Positions 6,121-14,599 of a DNA stretch of 29,958 nt are shown piece by piece. Origin of the DNA: a virus; IMG/VR virus record IMGVR_UViG_3300047510_000436, positions 1 through 29,958 of that record, one strand, 5' to 3'. The notes below the pieces were generated by a model, which saw nothing but the letters and a program-made list of their open reading frames with translations, had not been told where the DNA came from and ran no database searches. How positions within the stretch are numbered: position 1 is the stretch's first letter; each line of letters begins with the position of its first letter. The position numbers and the translations under genes are program-made.

Positions 6121-8307
6121 TTAAGAAGTGCAGCCGACCGAATAACTCCAAACGGTGCCAGGGAGAGGTGCGTTCACTGTTACCGTGATCCATGCACCTG
6201 CCGAGGTTTTGGTAATCGTTGCCGAACCACCGCCGGAAACTGCGCCAGTGCTGAAACTTGCGGCGCCGCTAATGCTAAAGCTATCTGGAACAGTAAATGC
6301 TTGCCAACTAAATGTAAAACTGCCAAGTCCTTCGCCAACATTGACCAGTCGTGAATATGTGCCCTGAGTGCCTGATCCCGAGCCACCGGGACAATAGAGG
6401 GGCGGCACTGGGGGCTCGCCAATTTCCATCTCCTCGGATTCTTGACATTCGCTATATCCAGATGGCGAACCCGGATCTGGGCAGCACCCAACGACATAAA
6501 CACGCTTGCCGGTCAAATCAGGATCAAGAATCAGATACTTAGCCGCAACACCAGCGGAAACAAGTGTCTTGTTGCCATTTTCATCGACTAAATACCACTT
6601 GTTGTAACGACCTGGGCAGTCTGGTCCCGTGTCATCGCAAATGCTCAGTTCGTCGCCAGGTAAAGGCGAACCACCAGGACCGCTGCCGCCGCAGATTTCA
6701 GGCGGATTCGGCTCAATAGGATCAGGCGGATTTGGGCCATCGCTCGGTGGTGGCTGCGGTGGATCAGCAGGAGGCTCATCAGGATCCGGCAAAATCTTGT
6801 CTCCAATATCAGGCGGGACTGGTGGACTTGGCGGCACATATGGATCCTCAGGAATTGGGTCTGGGTCTTCGCGTCGTCCTTCATCATCACAGTCGAAGTT
6901 GTCGCGCCCTGTTGGAAGCAACTCGCCATTGCCAACAGCAGCGTCGACAATCTTGGCAATCACACTTTCCTTATTGGCATTGACAGGGAAATGAACTAAA
7001 TCAAGTTCAATGCTCCCTCTTATGTCGCGGTTGATAGTTTCAACTTCGTAGTGATAATCAAATATTGAAACTTGGTCAACGCTGGTTTCTCTTCTGAGCT
7101 GAACCCGCACAATGTCGCCCAGTACCAAGGTACTATTAAAGGCATCAGGCTTCACAGTTAACCGCAGAACATGCGTAACGTATCGGCGTTTGCTTACTTC
7201 ATAAGCTCCAACCTTGACGGCATGATCCTCAGATGTGCAAAACGTGCTTAGGTCATATTGCTGATAAGGTCCATTCGCCGCATCCGCACCTAGGCGAACT
7301 TCTGTGGTTCTGATGATACCAATATCCGTGTCTGGTTGCTGTCGCCAAATGACTTGCGCGGCTATTGGCTTGCGCTCTTCTAATGGCACATAACTAATTT
7401 TGAAACCACCTGGGAGGACGTGCTCTTCTGTGAATGTAAAAACTGCCGATATAGCACCCGTATTGATGGTGCCATCATTATTGACTGGCAGTCTTGGTTT
7501 CAGCAATTTCTTGCCCTGCTTGTCAGCAACGCGCAAGATAAAGCTCTGCGCTATTGACTGAAGCCAGTCCTCAAGATTTACCGACTGATTAAAGATGCCA
7601 TTAAAGAACAATCCATTCACATCGGTGAAAAGCGCTGCCGCTTCCATCCCGTCAAGATCTAGCAAGTCCTCGGGCAACCGGCTGCTTTCGCGTATTAAGT
7701 ACAGAGCCAGGTCAATCAGGTTATTGCTTGGTCCATAAGTATTATCAAGGATCCGCGTGACCTGCATTCCTTGGCGTACAAAGCAATGCAGTTGCTTCGC
7801 CCAGTTTTGATCGCCGTCCGCGTAAGTATTTAGAAAACTCAGAGTTGTAAGGTTGTCATAAAATCCGCCGGTCCCGCAGTAGACAGGGCAATCCCAAAAC
7901 TCTTTCCCGGCTACGGCTGTGATGAAGTTGCCAGGCGTCCAGCTTTCGGCGCGTGCGTCATAAGCCTGCTTCCATGTTCCAATGCGGCAGGCACGTTGGA
8001 AAACGTCGCGGATCTGTAGCGGCGGTAATTCACCCTCGCTAACAACCAACTGCAACCGCATGGTCAACTCATTGGTTGTTCCATTATTTTGAAATCTTCC
8101 TTCGGTAGCGCCAGGACTAACAAGCACTCCGCCAGTTGTGCCAATACGCCTGCAAAACACTATTGGTACTGGTGTGCCAAGCGCAATCGCGATCTGTGGC
8201 GTGTCCAGATTTGATTGCCCCTTTGCCGCCGTCTCCTCAAGTGGGGTTGCTACCAGCCCAGACTGGTAAGGGACAAGCTCTAAAGGATCGTTAGGGCGGA
8301 TATTCAT
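6121..8307 (-). CDS. Tail tip / central fibre (gpJ-like) protein
   Basis: 728 aa. The N-terminal 450 residues have the arrangement of siphophage tail tip hub proteins: an early GTPVPIVFCRRIGTTGGVLV segment, a hub region with ESSRLPEDLLDLDGMEAAAL, and a strand-rich part with LVLGDIVRVQL (around 400) like gpJ/gp27-type baseplate hub domains. Residues about 485-545 are a proline- and aspartate-rich linker (PPSPPVPPD, PQPPPSDGPNPP). The C-terminus is two small beta-rich domains, the last Ser/Gly/Thr-rich and ending in GC. It should close the tail tube and carry host-contact domains. The position after the tape measure and one small gene, before the fibre, agrees. Confidence 0.75.
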   Translation of the reverse strand: MNIRPNDPLELVPYQSGLVATPLEETAAKGQSNLDTPQIAIALGTPVPIVFCRRIGTTGGVLVSPGATEGRFQNNGTTNELTMRLQLVVSEGELPPLQIRDVFQRACRIGTWKQAYDARAESWTPGNFITAVAGKEFWDCPVYCGTGGFYDNLTTLSFLNTYADGDQNWAKQLHCFVRQGMQVTRILDNTYGPSNNLIDLALYLIRESSRLPEDLLDLDGMEAAALFTDVNGLFFNGIFNQSVNLEDWLQSIAQSFILRVADKQGKKLLKPRLPVNNDGTINTGAISAVFTFTEEHVLPGGFKISYVPLEERKPIAAQVIWRQQPDTDIGIIRTTEVRLGADAANGPYQQYDLSTFCTSEDHAVKVGAYEVSKRRYVTHVLRLTVKPDAFNSTLVLGDIVRVQLRRETSVDQVSIFDYHYEVETINRDIRGSIELDLVHFPVNANKESVIAKIVDAAVGNGELLPTGRDNFDCDDEGRREDPDPIPEDPYVPPSPPVPPDIGDKILPDPDEPPADPPQPPPSDGPNPPDPIEPNPPEICGGSGPGGSPLPGDELSICDDTGPDCPGRYNKWYLVDENGNKTLVSAGVAAKYLILDPDLTGKRVYVVGCCPDPGSPSGYSECQESEEMEIGEPPVPPLYCPGGSGSGTQGTYSRLVNVGEGLGSFTFSWQAFTVPDSFSISGAASFSTGAVSGGGSATITKTSAGAWITVTVNAPLPGTVWSYSVGCTS

Positions 8308-8768
8308 ATTCTCAAAGGCACTCCAATGAGTCGCGTGTTGAACTTGCGTGGAGGCGCCTGTGCGCCAACAGGTGCTAAACCGGATCCTAGCTCAATCTCA
8401 AGCATTGAAAATGTCCCGGTGATGCCCGTGACTTCTCCTACAAATGCTCCGATTAAAACTTGTGATGCTGGCGGCTGATCTTGCCCTTGATAGAAGTTAA
8501 ACTCATAAACCTTTAATTCAACCAGTCGGTTTAAATTCAACGCATCTTGAAACGCAAAGACTGCAGTTTCAGTCGCTGGCACAGTGATAGAAACCCCTGC
8601 ATTGCCGCCAGAGCTGCCACCAATAAATCCCTCAGCGACAAATGCGAAGTAGCTCCATTGCTGGCCTGCAAGAGTAACAGTTTGGTTGATGTAGTAACTT
8701 TGCCACCTGGCGTATGTGCCCGCTTCATCGTAGATACGCAAAAACTGGGACTGACCTCTGTTAGTCAT
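8304..8768 (-). CDS. Minor tail protein
   Basis: 154 aa, between the tape measure and the tail tip hub, overlapping both neighbours by 4 bases (ATGA-type coupling). Visible features are an early QFLRIYDE strand, a central YFAFVAEGF, and a C-terminal PPRKFNTRLIGVPLRI. The position matches the lambda gpM/gpL or DUF1833-like tail-tip proteins that link tube and hub. I cannot choose between these families by eye. Confidence 0.65.
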   Translation of the reverse strand: MTNRGQSQFLRIYDEAGTYARWQSYYINQTVTLAGQQWSYFAFVAEGFIGGSSGGNAGVSITVPATETAVFAFQDALNLNRLVELKVYEFNFYQGQDQPPASQVLIGAFVGEVTGITGTFSMLEIELGSGLAPVGAQAPPRKFNTRLIGVPLRI

Positions 8769-10603
8769 CGGACCCCCTGAAAGCGACGACCGCCTGCTGT
8801 TCTGTTATTGAAAAGCAAGGATGAAGCAAAGTTCTGCAATGCGTCTTCCATGTCATTCAGCGTGACATACAGCTTGCCGTCTTGCTGCATGACTGGTCCC
8901 GTTTGGATTGTAATGCTGGGCATTTGATTGCTAGTCCCGATTGTCCCCTTGCCTTTTTGATCAAGCCACTGTCTAGCAAATGATGTTGCTTTCGATTCGG
9001 GGACCACATATTCACCCTCGCCGCCTTCGCCAATCAACGCCACCGTTGGCTTGTTAACGTAGCCACCCTGAGCAAAGCGAGGAAGATTCACTTCTGGCAA
9101 GAACGGAATCTGAGGCAGTTTCAGACGTGACAAGGCTCGATTGGCGCCGTTAATCAAACTGTTGATTGCCCTAATCACGGAATTCATGGCATTGCCAATA
9201 CCGTACAGCATCTGATTGACAACACCGCGTATGAAGCTTGAAGCTGCTTCAAATGGCTTGCGAAGTGCATTGCCAAGTGCATTAAAAATATCTACAGTTT
9301 GCTTATACAAAAACTCGGTCAGATAAATAATTGGATCAATGAACATTGCCTTAAAGGCTTTGCCACCATCAGCAAAGATTTTGCCGATAGCTTGAAATGC
9401 TGCGCCGATTTTGTCTCTGAAGGCATAGATAGCAATGCCTGCCGTGACTAGCAAGGCAACCCAGCCAACAGGACCAGTGAAGAGACCAGCAATGACACGT
9501 CCCAACGTGCCAAGTACCGTCAGAACTTTACCGATTGCTGGAATTAACCCACCCAGCCAGCCTGCAACAGTTGCAAAGATCTGCAAGCCTTTTAATGCCC
9601 CAACCACTCCGGTGACAACTTGAATAATTGAGCCAAGAGCCTGAAGGAAGATGCCAAGCGGTACAACGATCAATGCAAAGACACCAGCAATAGCACCAAG
9701 CTGAATCAAGAATGACTGAACGCCTTGAGGAAGCTGGTTAAATGCTTCCAGCAGCTTAGTTGCCATCCCGACCAAAGGCATCAATGAATTAGCAACAGTT
9801 TCCGCTGCGCCAAGCTCAAGAATCTTGCCTACCAACTCAGAGATTTTTTGAACCAGCGGCGTAAAGGATGGCAGCAGTTTTGTACCGATAGTCGTACTCA
9901 AATCTTCCATTGTTTTCTGGAAGAGCTTGAAAGCATCAGGTGGTGGTGGCTGCAGCTTCTGAAGCTCTTGCATTGCCTGGATGATCACATCAGTAGTGAT
10001 TTTCCCGTCAGCACCAAGCTGTTTAATATCGCCAACTGTCACGCCCATAACCTTGGCAACAGCCTGACCAACAGCGGGCAGTCGTTCCATGATTGAACGA
10101 AGTTCATCCCCTTGCAGTGCGCCAGAACCCATTGCCTGACTTAACTGAAGCATCACGCCTTCCGTGTCAGCGGCGCTGAGATTCATTAAACCAGCAGCTT
10201 TATTGACACCAGTAAATGTTGTTTGAATGTTTTCAAGAGAAACACCCATCGGGCGCAAACGACCATATAGATCAGCAACAGATTTTGCAGCAGTTGTCTG
10301 CCCTAGACCAAACTGCTCGGCTGCCTCAGCAGCAAAACGCGTTACACGCTCGGTTTCTCCGTATTGACCAGCTAGAGCCTTAACTGTCTTAGCAGTTCGA
10401 TCAGCCTCAATACCTGCCTTGATGAAACCACTCAGCGCAGCGCCCGCACCAAGCGATGCCGCAAGACCACCAAGACCAGTCAACGACTGACCAATACCCT
10501 TGATCTTTCCGCCTAACCCATCAACTGCAGCCCCAAGCCTGTTTAAGCCAGCTAACGCGCCACTGGCGTCAAGATTTACGGCTACGTTGGCGACAGCAGA
10601 CAC
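8765..10603 (-). CDS. Tape measure protein
   Basis: 612 aa. Residues about 70-260 match the tape-measure N-terminal domain of the TIGR02675 type (QGDELRSIMERLPAVGQAVA, TDVIIQAMQEL). Residues about 300-400 hold several long hydrophobic segments (FALIVVPLGIFLQALGSII, GWLGGLIPAIGKVLTVLGTL), expected of proteins that move DNA across the membrane. Near 530-555 is the FAQGGYV...GEGGEGEYVVPES motif common in tape measures. By the usual rule of about 0.15 nm per residue, the tail should be near 90 nm. It follows the G/GT chaperone pair, as in most siphophages. Confidence 0.93.
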   Translation of the reverse strand: MSAVANVAVNLDASGALAGLNRLGAAVDGLGGKIKGIGQSLTGLGGLAASLGAGAALSGFIKAGIEADRTAKTVKALAGQYGETERVTRFAAEAAEQFGLGQTTAAKSVADLYGRLRPMGVSLENIQTTFTGVNKAAGLMNLSAADTEGVMLQLSQAMGSGALQGDELRSIMERLPAVGQAVAKVMGVTVGDIKQLGADGKITTDVIIQAMQELQKLQPPPPDAFKLFQKTMEDLSTTIGTKLLPSFTPLVQKISELVGKILELGAAETVANSLMPLVGMATKLLEAFNQLPQGVQSFLIQLGAIAGVFALIVVPLGIFLQALGSIIQVVTGVVGALKGLQIFATVAGWLGGLIPAIGKVLTVLGTLGRVIAGLFTGPVGWVALLVTAGIAIYAFRDKIGAAFQAIGKIFADGGKAFKAMFIDPIIYLTEFLYKQTVDIFNALGNALRKPFEAASSFIRGVVNQMLYGIGNAMNSVIRAINSLINGANRALSRLKLPQIPFLPEVNLPRFAQGGYVNKPTVALIGEGGEGEYVVPESKATSFARQWLDQKGKGTIGTSNQMPSITIQTGPVMQQDGKLYVTLNDMEDALQNFASSLLFNNRTAGGRRFQGVR

Positions 10604-10629
10604 AGCCGGTCCCTAAGGCTCCCTTGATT

Positions 10630-11150
10630 CTACCGCCGCTTTTCTGCCTTCTTGATCTTATCGCTTTCGATTTCAAAGAACGCTGCCCAGAGCTGCAACT
10701 CTTCAAGCGTGACCTTCCGATTCAGGTCACATAAAGGCAGTCCTAACTCTTTGGCAACGTGCATTTGAAGCTGCAGCAACGCATCGCGCTTCAGCTCCTG
10801 TTTGACTTTCCCAGATCAATGTCAACCAGGTCATCCTGAACAAGGGTCAAGATAATGCGCTGCAGGTCACTATCCCTGACTTCGTTTTTCAATTCAGCAA
10901 CCTCACCAGCGGCGAACATGCGATTGCCGTTCTCGTCTAAAGCCTTCGCTACCAGCAGTTGAATCGCAAGAGCATTGGGGTCACTGCTGCCAGCAGCCTT
11001 TTGCGCCTTCTCACGCTCTGCCATCGTTAAGGCAGTATGCCAAAACTCAAACTCAGAACCATCACCAAGCGTGACGACCTTTTTTGTCGGGACAAGATTC
11101 GCAGCCTTCTTTAGGCGATCCAATGCCCGAACTGGTTGTCCCGTAGCCAT
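10630..11150 (-). CDS. Tail assembly chaperone, frameshifted GT form
   Basis: If ribosomes slip back one base at GGGAAAG (10812-10806), residues 1-115 of the G protein are joined to a 58-residue extension read from 10806 to a TAG at 10630-10632. The extension begins VKQELKRDALLQLQ and contains LEELQLWAAFFEIESDKIKK, typical of the T part of lambda-like GT proteins, and gives a product of 173 aa. GT is thought to bridge the tape measure and tube subunits during tail assembly. The extension has no plausible start codon of its own near the G stop. It ends 26 bases before the tape measure start. Confidence 0.85.
10791..11150 (-). CDS. Tail assembly chaperone, G form
   Basis: 119 aa, ATG at 11150 to TGA at 10791-10793. 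It has the short alpha-rich layout of gpG-like chaperones: a basic N-terminus, a FEFWHTALTMAEREKAQ segment, a central helix LAIQLLVAKAL followed by DENGNRMF, and a C-terminal helix LQRIILTLVQ. Such proteins coat the tape measure before the tube forms. Most ribosomes should end here. The gene sits between the tail tube and tape measure genes, separated from the tube gene by a terminator. Confidence 0.85.
   Translation of the reverse strand: MATGQPVRALDRLKKAANLVPTKKVVTLGDGSEFEFWHTALTMAEREKAQKAAGSSDPNALAIQLLVAKALDENGNRMFAAGEVAELKNEVRDSDLQRIILTLVQDDLVDIDLGKSNRS
10806..10812 (-). promoter_or_regulatory. Programmed -1 ribosomal frameshift site GGGAAAG
   Basis: On the minus strand the G reading frame ends CTG GGA AAG TCA and carries the heptamer G GGA AAG in exactly the X XXY YYZ register for a -1 slip. 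GGGAAAG is the same heptamer used by the lambda G/GT pair. The G stop codon follows 13 bases after the heptamer and the -1 frame then stays open for 58 codons. Confidence 0.88.
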
Positions 11151-11182
11151 AAAAACCTGTTGTTTGTTGATACCTTACACAT

Positions 11183-11210
11183 AAAAAAGCCCCCGGTGCA
11201 ACCCAGGGGC
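11183..11210 (-). terminator. Terminator after the tail tube gene
   Basis: On the minus strand GCCCCTGG pairs with CCGGGGGC around GTTGCA (11210-11189), followed by TTTTTT (11188-11183). It lies 21 bases after the tail tube stop. A stop between the very abundant tube protein and the low-abundance chaperones would lower downstream expression; partial read-through must occur unless an unseen promoter serves the tape measure. Confidence 0.85.
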
Positions 11211-11231
11211 ATGATTTGATCAGAAGACCGA

Positions 11232-11999
11232 TCAGGACTTGCTGAAGTCGAAGGTCGGAGCACCGGCAGGGCGGAAGTTGATTTCAACCACCTGTGCATC
11301 GTCAGGGTTGACGGTCAGGCTGGCAGAAGTCAGCACTGCTTCAAACTCGATGCTACGGCTGAGGGAAGCACTGACGCTACCGGCGCTGATAACACGGTCG
11401 ATATACAGCTTGAAAGCTGCGCCGGTCTGTTGACGCTGAATCACGTCTTCGATCATCCGGCTGGACAGGTTGGTGTCATCATCGGTCGTGTAGACCGTGC
11501 AGCTACCAGAACCATCGGCAAAACCGGTGATGTAAGTACGGAAGGGTGCGTACTGACCGAGGGTTTGACCGATCGTGGTGACGTCGATCTCCTCACGGGT
11601 CATTTCAAACGACCACTCACGCACATCACCCACAGCGGCATAGGTTGCGTACTCAACCTGGAAGGCATTAGGCGCAACAGCCGTGCCGTCATCCGTGATG
11701 GCGATAGTCGAACCGCCAAGTGTTGCAGAAACCTGCAGCACGCCAGTCGATGCGGTGTAACCGATGACGTAATAGGTGGTCGCAGCCGAGATGCCAGCAG
11801 GCAAGGTGCCAGAACCAGCAGCGCCGGTCTCGGTGTTCACCACACTGAACTGAACAGGGTCACCGACCTTGAAGTTCAGATAGGTGGCAACAGTGATCTC
11901 GTCATCAGCCACATCAACAGCGGCTTCTGCGAAGGTTGCCTTGGTGCCCGCAGGCTTGTAGTAAAGAGCGCCGGACGTACCGGACAGAACAGTAGCCAT
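11232..11999 (-). CDS. Major tail tube protein
   Basis: 255 aa. The second half carries the tube-protein pattern VGDVREWSFEMTREEIDVTTIGQ (about 122-144), then TYITGFADGSGSCTVY and a C-terminal strand set ending FRPAGAP, consistent with the siphophage tail-tube fold. The first half contains an extra alanine/threonine-rich beta domain (about 25-105) that could be an exposed Ig-like or decoration insertion. It polymerises into hexameric rings around the tape measure. A strong terminator directly downstream fits a highly expressed gene. Confidence 0.85.
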   Translation of the reverse strand: MATVLSGTSGALYYKPAGTKATFAEAAVDVADDEITVATYLNFKVGDPVQFSVVNTETGAAGSGTLPAGISAATTYYVIGYTASTGVLQVSATLGGSTIAITDDGTAVAPNAFQVEYATYAAVGDVREWSFEMTREEIDVTTIGQTLGQYAPFRTYITGFADGSGSCTVYTTDDDTNLSSRMIEDVIQRQQTGAAFKLYIDRVISAGSVSASLSRSIEFEAVLTSASLTVNPDDAQVVEINFRPAGAPTFDFSKS

Positions 12000-12029
12000 T
12001 GTCGTGAACGGTAGGTGGCTAAGTTGATT

Positions 12030-12461
12030 CTAGCTTTGCTCAAAAGCAGAAAAACTGATGGTCACCTGAACCTGGTAAAACCCTTCTGGCGCAGCAGGAG
12101 TCGAGGTTCGCGGACCATTTGCAGCATCAAAAATTATATTTTGCAGCTTCAAACGTGAGAAAAGGTCAATGCAGCGTTGGGCGATAGTGAGCCCCGTGCC
12201 TGGTCCTTGCCCGCTTGGGCTGAAGATGTTGAAGGTCAAGACGCCATTACGCCGGTCGTAGCCATCACCACTGCCGCGATCAGATTCAGTCAGGATGGTG
12301 GCATAGGCAGAATCGCCCCAGGCAATGCCGCATTGAATCCAGCTCGCATTATTGGGCGGGCTGAATGGCACGTTGTCGTAAGCAATCTGCAGAGTGGGTG
12401 ATTCTGCAAACTCAGCAGCGATGCGCTCCTCGATTAAGGCGCGAAGACTATTAAGGCTCAT
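12030..12461 (-). CDS. Tail terminator protein (DUF4128-like)
   Basis: 143 aa. The N-terminus has a helix (SLRALIEERIAAEF) followed by IAYDNVPFSPPNN, the pattern of DUF4128/gpU-like proteins that cap the tail tube and join it to the head. A second helix (QRCIDLFSRLKLQNIIF) and a C-terminal YQVQVTISFSAF strand match the small alpha/beta fold. It directly precedes the tube gene and overlaps the gp10-like gene by 4 bases. Confidence 0.75.
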   Translation of the reverse strand: MSLNSLRALIEERIAAEFAESPTLQIAYDNVPFSPPNNASWIQCGIAWGDSAYATILTESDRGSGDGYDRRNGVLTFNIFSPSGQGPGTGLTIAQRCIDLFSRLKLQNIIFDAANGPRTSTPAAPEGFYQVQVTISFSAFEQS

Positions 12462-12805
12462 GAGCTGCTAGCAATACGGGCTGCTTCTGCCAAAACATAG
12501 GACTGCATATCCTTTGCCACAACATCAAGGAATGGGCTTGCACCTTGACGACTCCGATAGCGACCACCCCAGGAAGGCGGCAAATCAACGCCTGCAATGA
12601 CCGGAGCGGCATAAGCGACATTGTTGAAGACGCTGCTTCGATAGTCACCAAGCGTTGTTTGCCAGCCAACGCGCAAACGCCCTGTATCAACAGGAGTCAG
12701 CAGTTTTAGCCGTCGCTCTGTTTCCAGAGTCGCAACAGAAATCAGCTTTTTAAGCTGTCCTGCAACATATTCGTCAATCTGATCAAACTTGATTTGCTTA
12801 GCCAT
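12458..12805 (-). CDS. HK97 gp10-like head-tail / tail completion protein
   Basis: 115 aa with TPVDTGRLRVGW near residues 37-48 and VFNNVAYAAPVIAG near 60-72, the recognisable core of HK97 gp10-type proteins, and a C-terminal helix. These act at the head-tail joint or in tail completion. The order adaptor - gp10 - terminator - tube is the standard one. The N-terminal helix (EYVAGQLKKLISVATLETERR) is also typical. Confidence 0.8.
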   Translation of the reverse strand: MAKQIKFDQIDEYVAGQLKKLISVATLETERRLKLLTPVDTGRLRVGWQTTLGDYRSSVFNNVAYAAPVIAGVDLPPSWGGRYRSRQGASPFLDVVAKDMQSYVLAEAARIASSS

Positions 12806-12806
12806 T

Positions 12807-13163
12807 TCACTCCCTCAGAAAGATCTCGAACACAATCGCTGTGTTGTCCTGCTCGATTTTGGTGACCTGCACGATTTGCATGATGCGGCTGCCAACAGTG
12901 ACCTGATCTGATACTGAAGGCTCAAAACTCAAGTCAGCAGCAGCGATCGTCAGCTTCTTGTCAGTGCCCTTGATGAGGTCGTTAACCTCACGCTCAGTCA
13001 CATCCTCCAGGACACCACGGACGGTGGTCTCGGATGCACTCACGCTCGCAGTACCTGTTGTTGGGTTGTAAATGCCCGTTGTGATCCTGCGAATCGTGAT
13101 CTCGCCACCGAACTTGAGCATCAGCTTCGATGCAACCTTTCGTAGCGAGGTGGATAGCGTCAT
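12807..13163 (-). CDS. Head-tail stopper/adaptor protein
   Basis: 118 aa, mostly beta strands: ITIRRITTGIYNPTTGT, a VRGVLEDVT strand, a KKLTIAAADLSFEPSVSDQVTVG loop and a C-terminal VTKIEQDNTAIVFEIFLRE. This is the layout of head closure (stopper) proteins of the SPP1 gp16 / HK97 type. The position just before the gp10-like gene supports it. No catalytic residues are expected. Confidence 0.7.
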   Translation of the reverse strand: MTLSTSLRKVASKLMLKFGGEITIRRITTGIYNPTTGTASVSASETTVRGVLEDVTEREVNDLIKGTDKKLTIAAADLSFEPSVSDQVTVGSRIMQIVQVTKIEQDNTAIVFEIFLRE

Positions 13164-14014
13164 GCGTTTTCAAGTGCCGTGACCCGTGCTTCCAATAGCG
13201 TAAGCCTATCGCTAGGTTCCCACCGTTGATCAGTAGCATCCCAATTCAAAATATCACCATCTGATTTGTTGCCGTTCGCTTCCACGTCATGCAAGTCCTT
13301 GAGGCGAGAGCCTGCAGTAGAACGTACAAAGATGGTCCCGTTATTTGCTGAGCTGATGACCGCAGCTACTGCCAGCTTCAAATTAGGCGCAAGCGGTTCT
13401 ATCTTTGTAAAACCGCCAGGGACAGCAGGATTGCACCAAAGGATGTCACCTTCTAGGTAGGCAGTCGTATTGATGCCGCGAATCTTGCCGAAGGTGCTGA
13501 CATAACCATCACTAGCACCGGCAATAGCCTGATCAGTGACGCCAAAGAAAACGTAACCAGGGTAAGTCCCATCAGCCACCATTGGTGCCACTTTTAGCCT
13601 TCCACTAGCACCTAGCGTGCCAGCAAACATAACGGCAGTTCCCTTTGGAATTGTGGTGACGTTGCTGTTATTACGGCAGAGCACCATTGTCTCCTGCCCG
13701 ATGTAATTGCTGATGTCGCCCTTGCCAAGCTCAAGCGTACCTTCGTCAGCGTTCCAAACAAGCTGACCATTTGCAGGGTCTAATCCTGTAGCAAGGTCAA
13801 ATTGCAACGCATTAACTTCCGGCGTTGCTGTCCACTCGCTGTGATAATCGGTCGCGCTGGATTTAACGAGCAGATCTTTTGGATTACCGCCAGGTGGCAC
13901 ACCAGCCTGATTAACTTCTACCGCAGTCGTACTAACTGTCGGGACAACGGTTGTAGCACCATCCTCTGTAACCTCAACGGTGGCCTGCGTTTGGGTGACG
14001 GATACTATCGTCAT
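13160..14014 (-). CDS. Fibre-like structural protein
   Basis: 284 aa. The N-terminus is low-complexity Val/Thr. The middle (about 100-230) has a strand-rich pattern common in phage fibre and collar proteins: NVTTIPKGTAVMFAGTLG, a VFFGVTDQAIAGASDGYVSTFGKIRGINT run, a GDILWCNP loop, and a GTIFVR end. The C-terminus has LHDVEANGNKSDGDILNW followed by a coiled coil (LTLLEARVTALE), usual in trimeric fibres. It is unusual to find it between the head-tail connector genes; it could be a head or neck fibre. The stop overlaps the adaptor start. Confidence 0.6.
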   Translation of the reverse strand: MTIVSVTQTQATVEVTEDGATTVVPTVSTTAVEVNQAGVPPGGNPKDLLVKSSATDYHSEWTATPEVNALQFDLATGLDPANGQLVWNADEGTLELGKGDISNYIGQETMVLCRNNSNVTTIPKGTAVMFAGTLGASGRLKVAPMVADGTYPGYVFFGVTDQAIAGASDGYVSTFGKIRGINTTAYLEGDILWCNPAVPGGFTKIEPLAPNLKLAVAAVISSANNGTIFVRSTAGSRLKDLHDVEANGNKSDGDILNWDATDQRWEPSDRLTLLEARVTALENA

Positions 14015-14358
14015 GGCGCTGGCTGGGTATAACCCTCGGAAACGTAGACGATGCCCTCTAGGTAATAGTTTCGCAATCCTGCCGTATCTTCCAAGAGAAC
14101 GTCATAGAACGCCTCGTTAGGGAAATCAGCAGTTTGCGTATCGGTCAACGCAATCTTGATTTGACCAGTAGCTCGATCCGTATAGGTGATCGCAAAGTCT
14201 GCGTATTTTGTTGTGCGCCCTTGATTCCAGACCTGTGCGTAAGCAGTCCAGCCTGTCAGATCAATGCCAACACCAGCAGAGTTTTTGAACTGCAGTTGCA
14301 GGTCATAATCTGCGCGGCGCTGGACCGTAATGTTGTGCTGCCCAGGCTGTACGCTCAT
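14011..14358 (-). CDS. Structural protein, possible fibre-assembly subunit
   Basis: 115 aa rich in beta strands. The block DYDLQLQFKNSAGVGIDLTGW (split over about 18-38) is the start of an Ig-like module seen in BppU-type and other phage baseplate proteins, followed by a DRATGQIKIALTDTQTADF segment. It overlaps the fibre-like gene by 4 bases, so the two are probably made together and may form one appendage. Family assignment is tentative. Confidence 0.5.
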   Translation of the reverse strand: MSVQPGQHNITVQRRADYDLQLQFKNSAGVGIDLTGWTAYAQVWNQGRTTKYADFAITYTDRATGQIKIALTDTQTADFPNEAFYDVLLEDTAGLRNYYLEGIVYVSEGYTQPAP

Positions 14359-14360
14359 AA

Positions 14361-14597
14361 TCAGATTTTGTAGGCGAGGATCTTACCGGAAGCCAAAGTC
14401 ACGCTAGTAAAGACACCTTCAATTTCGTCGCCCTTGCCAAGTGGCACTGAGCTGAAGGTGTTACCGCTTGCATTCTGCACGGTGGCTGTATTGATAACAG
14501 CATCGGCCAATGCGTACAGCTTCCGGAATCGACCCGTGTGAGCCACAGTGTCTGAGATGTATTCGAAACCAATGCTGTAGGCGGTGTTATCAGACAT
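14361..14597 (-). CDS. Hypothetical structural protein (78 aa)
   Basis: A small beta-rich protein: an early HTGRFRKLYALADAV, then GNTFSSVPLGKGDEIEG and VTLASGKILAYKI. This reads like the short spike/decoration-type proteins found beside connector genes in many phages. It is packed two bases from both neighbours in the operon. Function is not assigned; a virion protein is likely by position. Confidence 0.55.
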   Translation of the reverse strand: MSDNTAYSIGFEYISDTVAHTGRFRKLYALADAVINTATVQNASGNTFSSVPLGKGDEIEGVFTSVTLASGKILAYKI

Positions 14598-14599
14598 GA

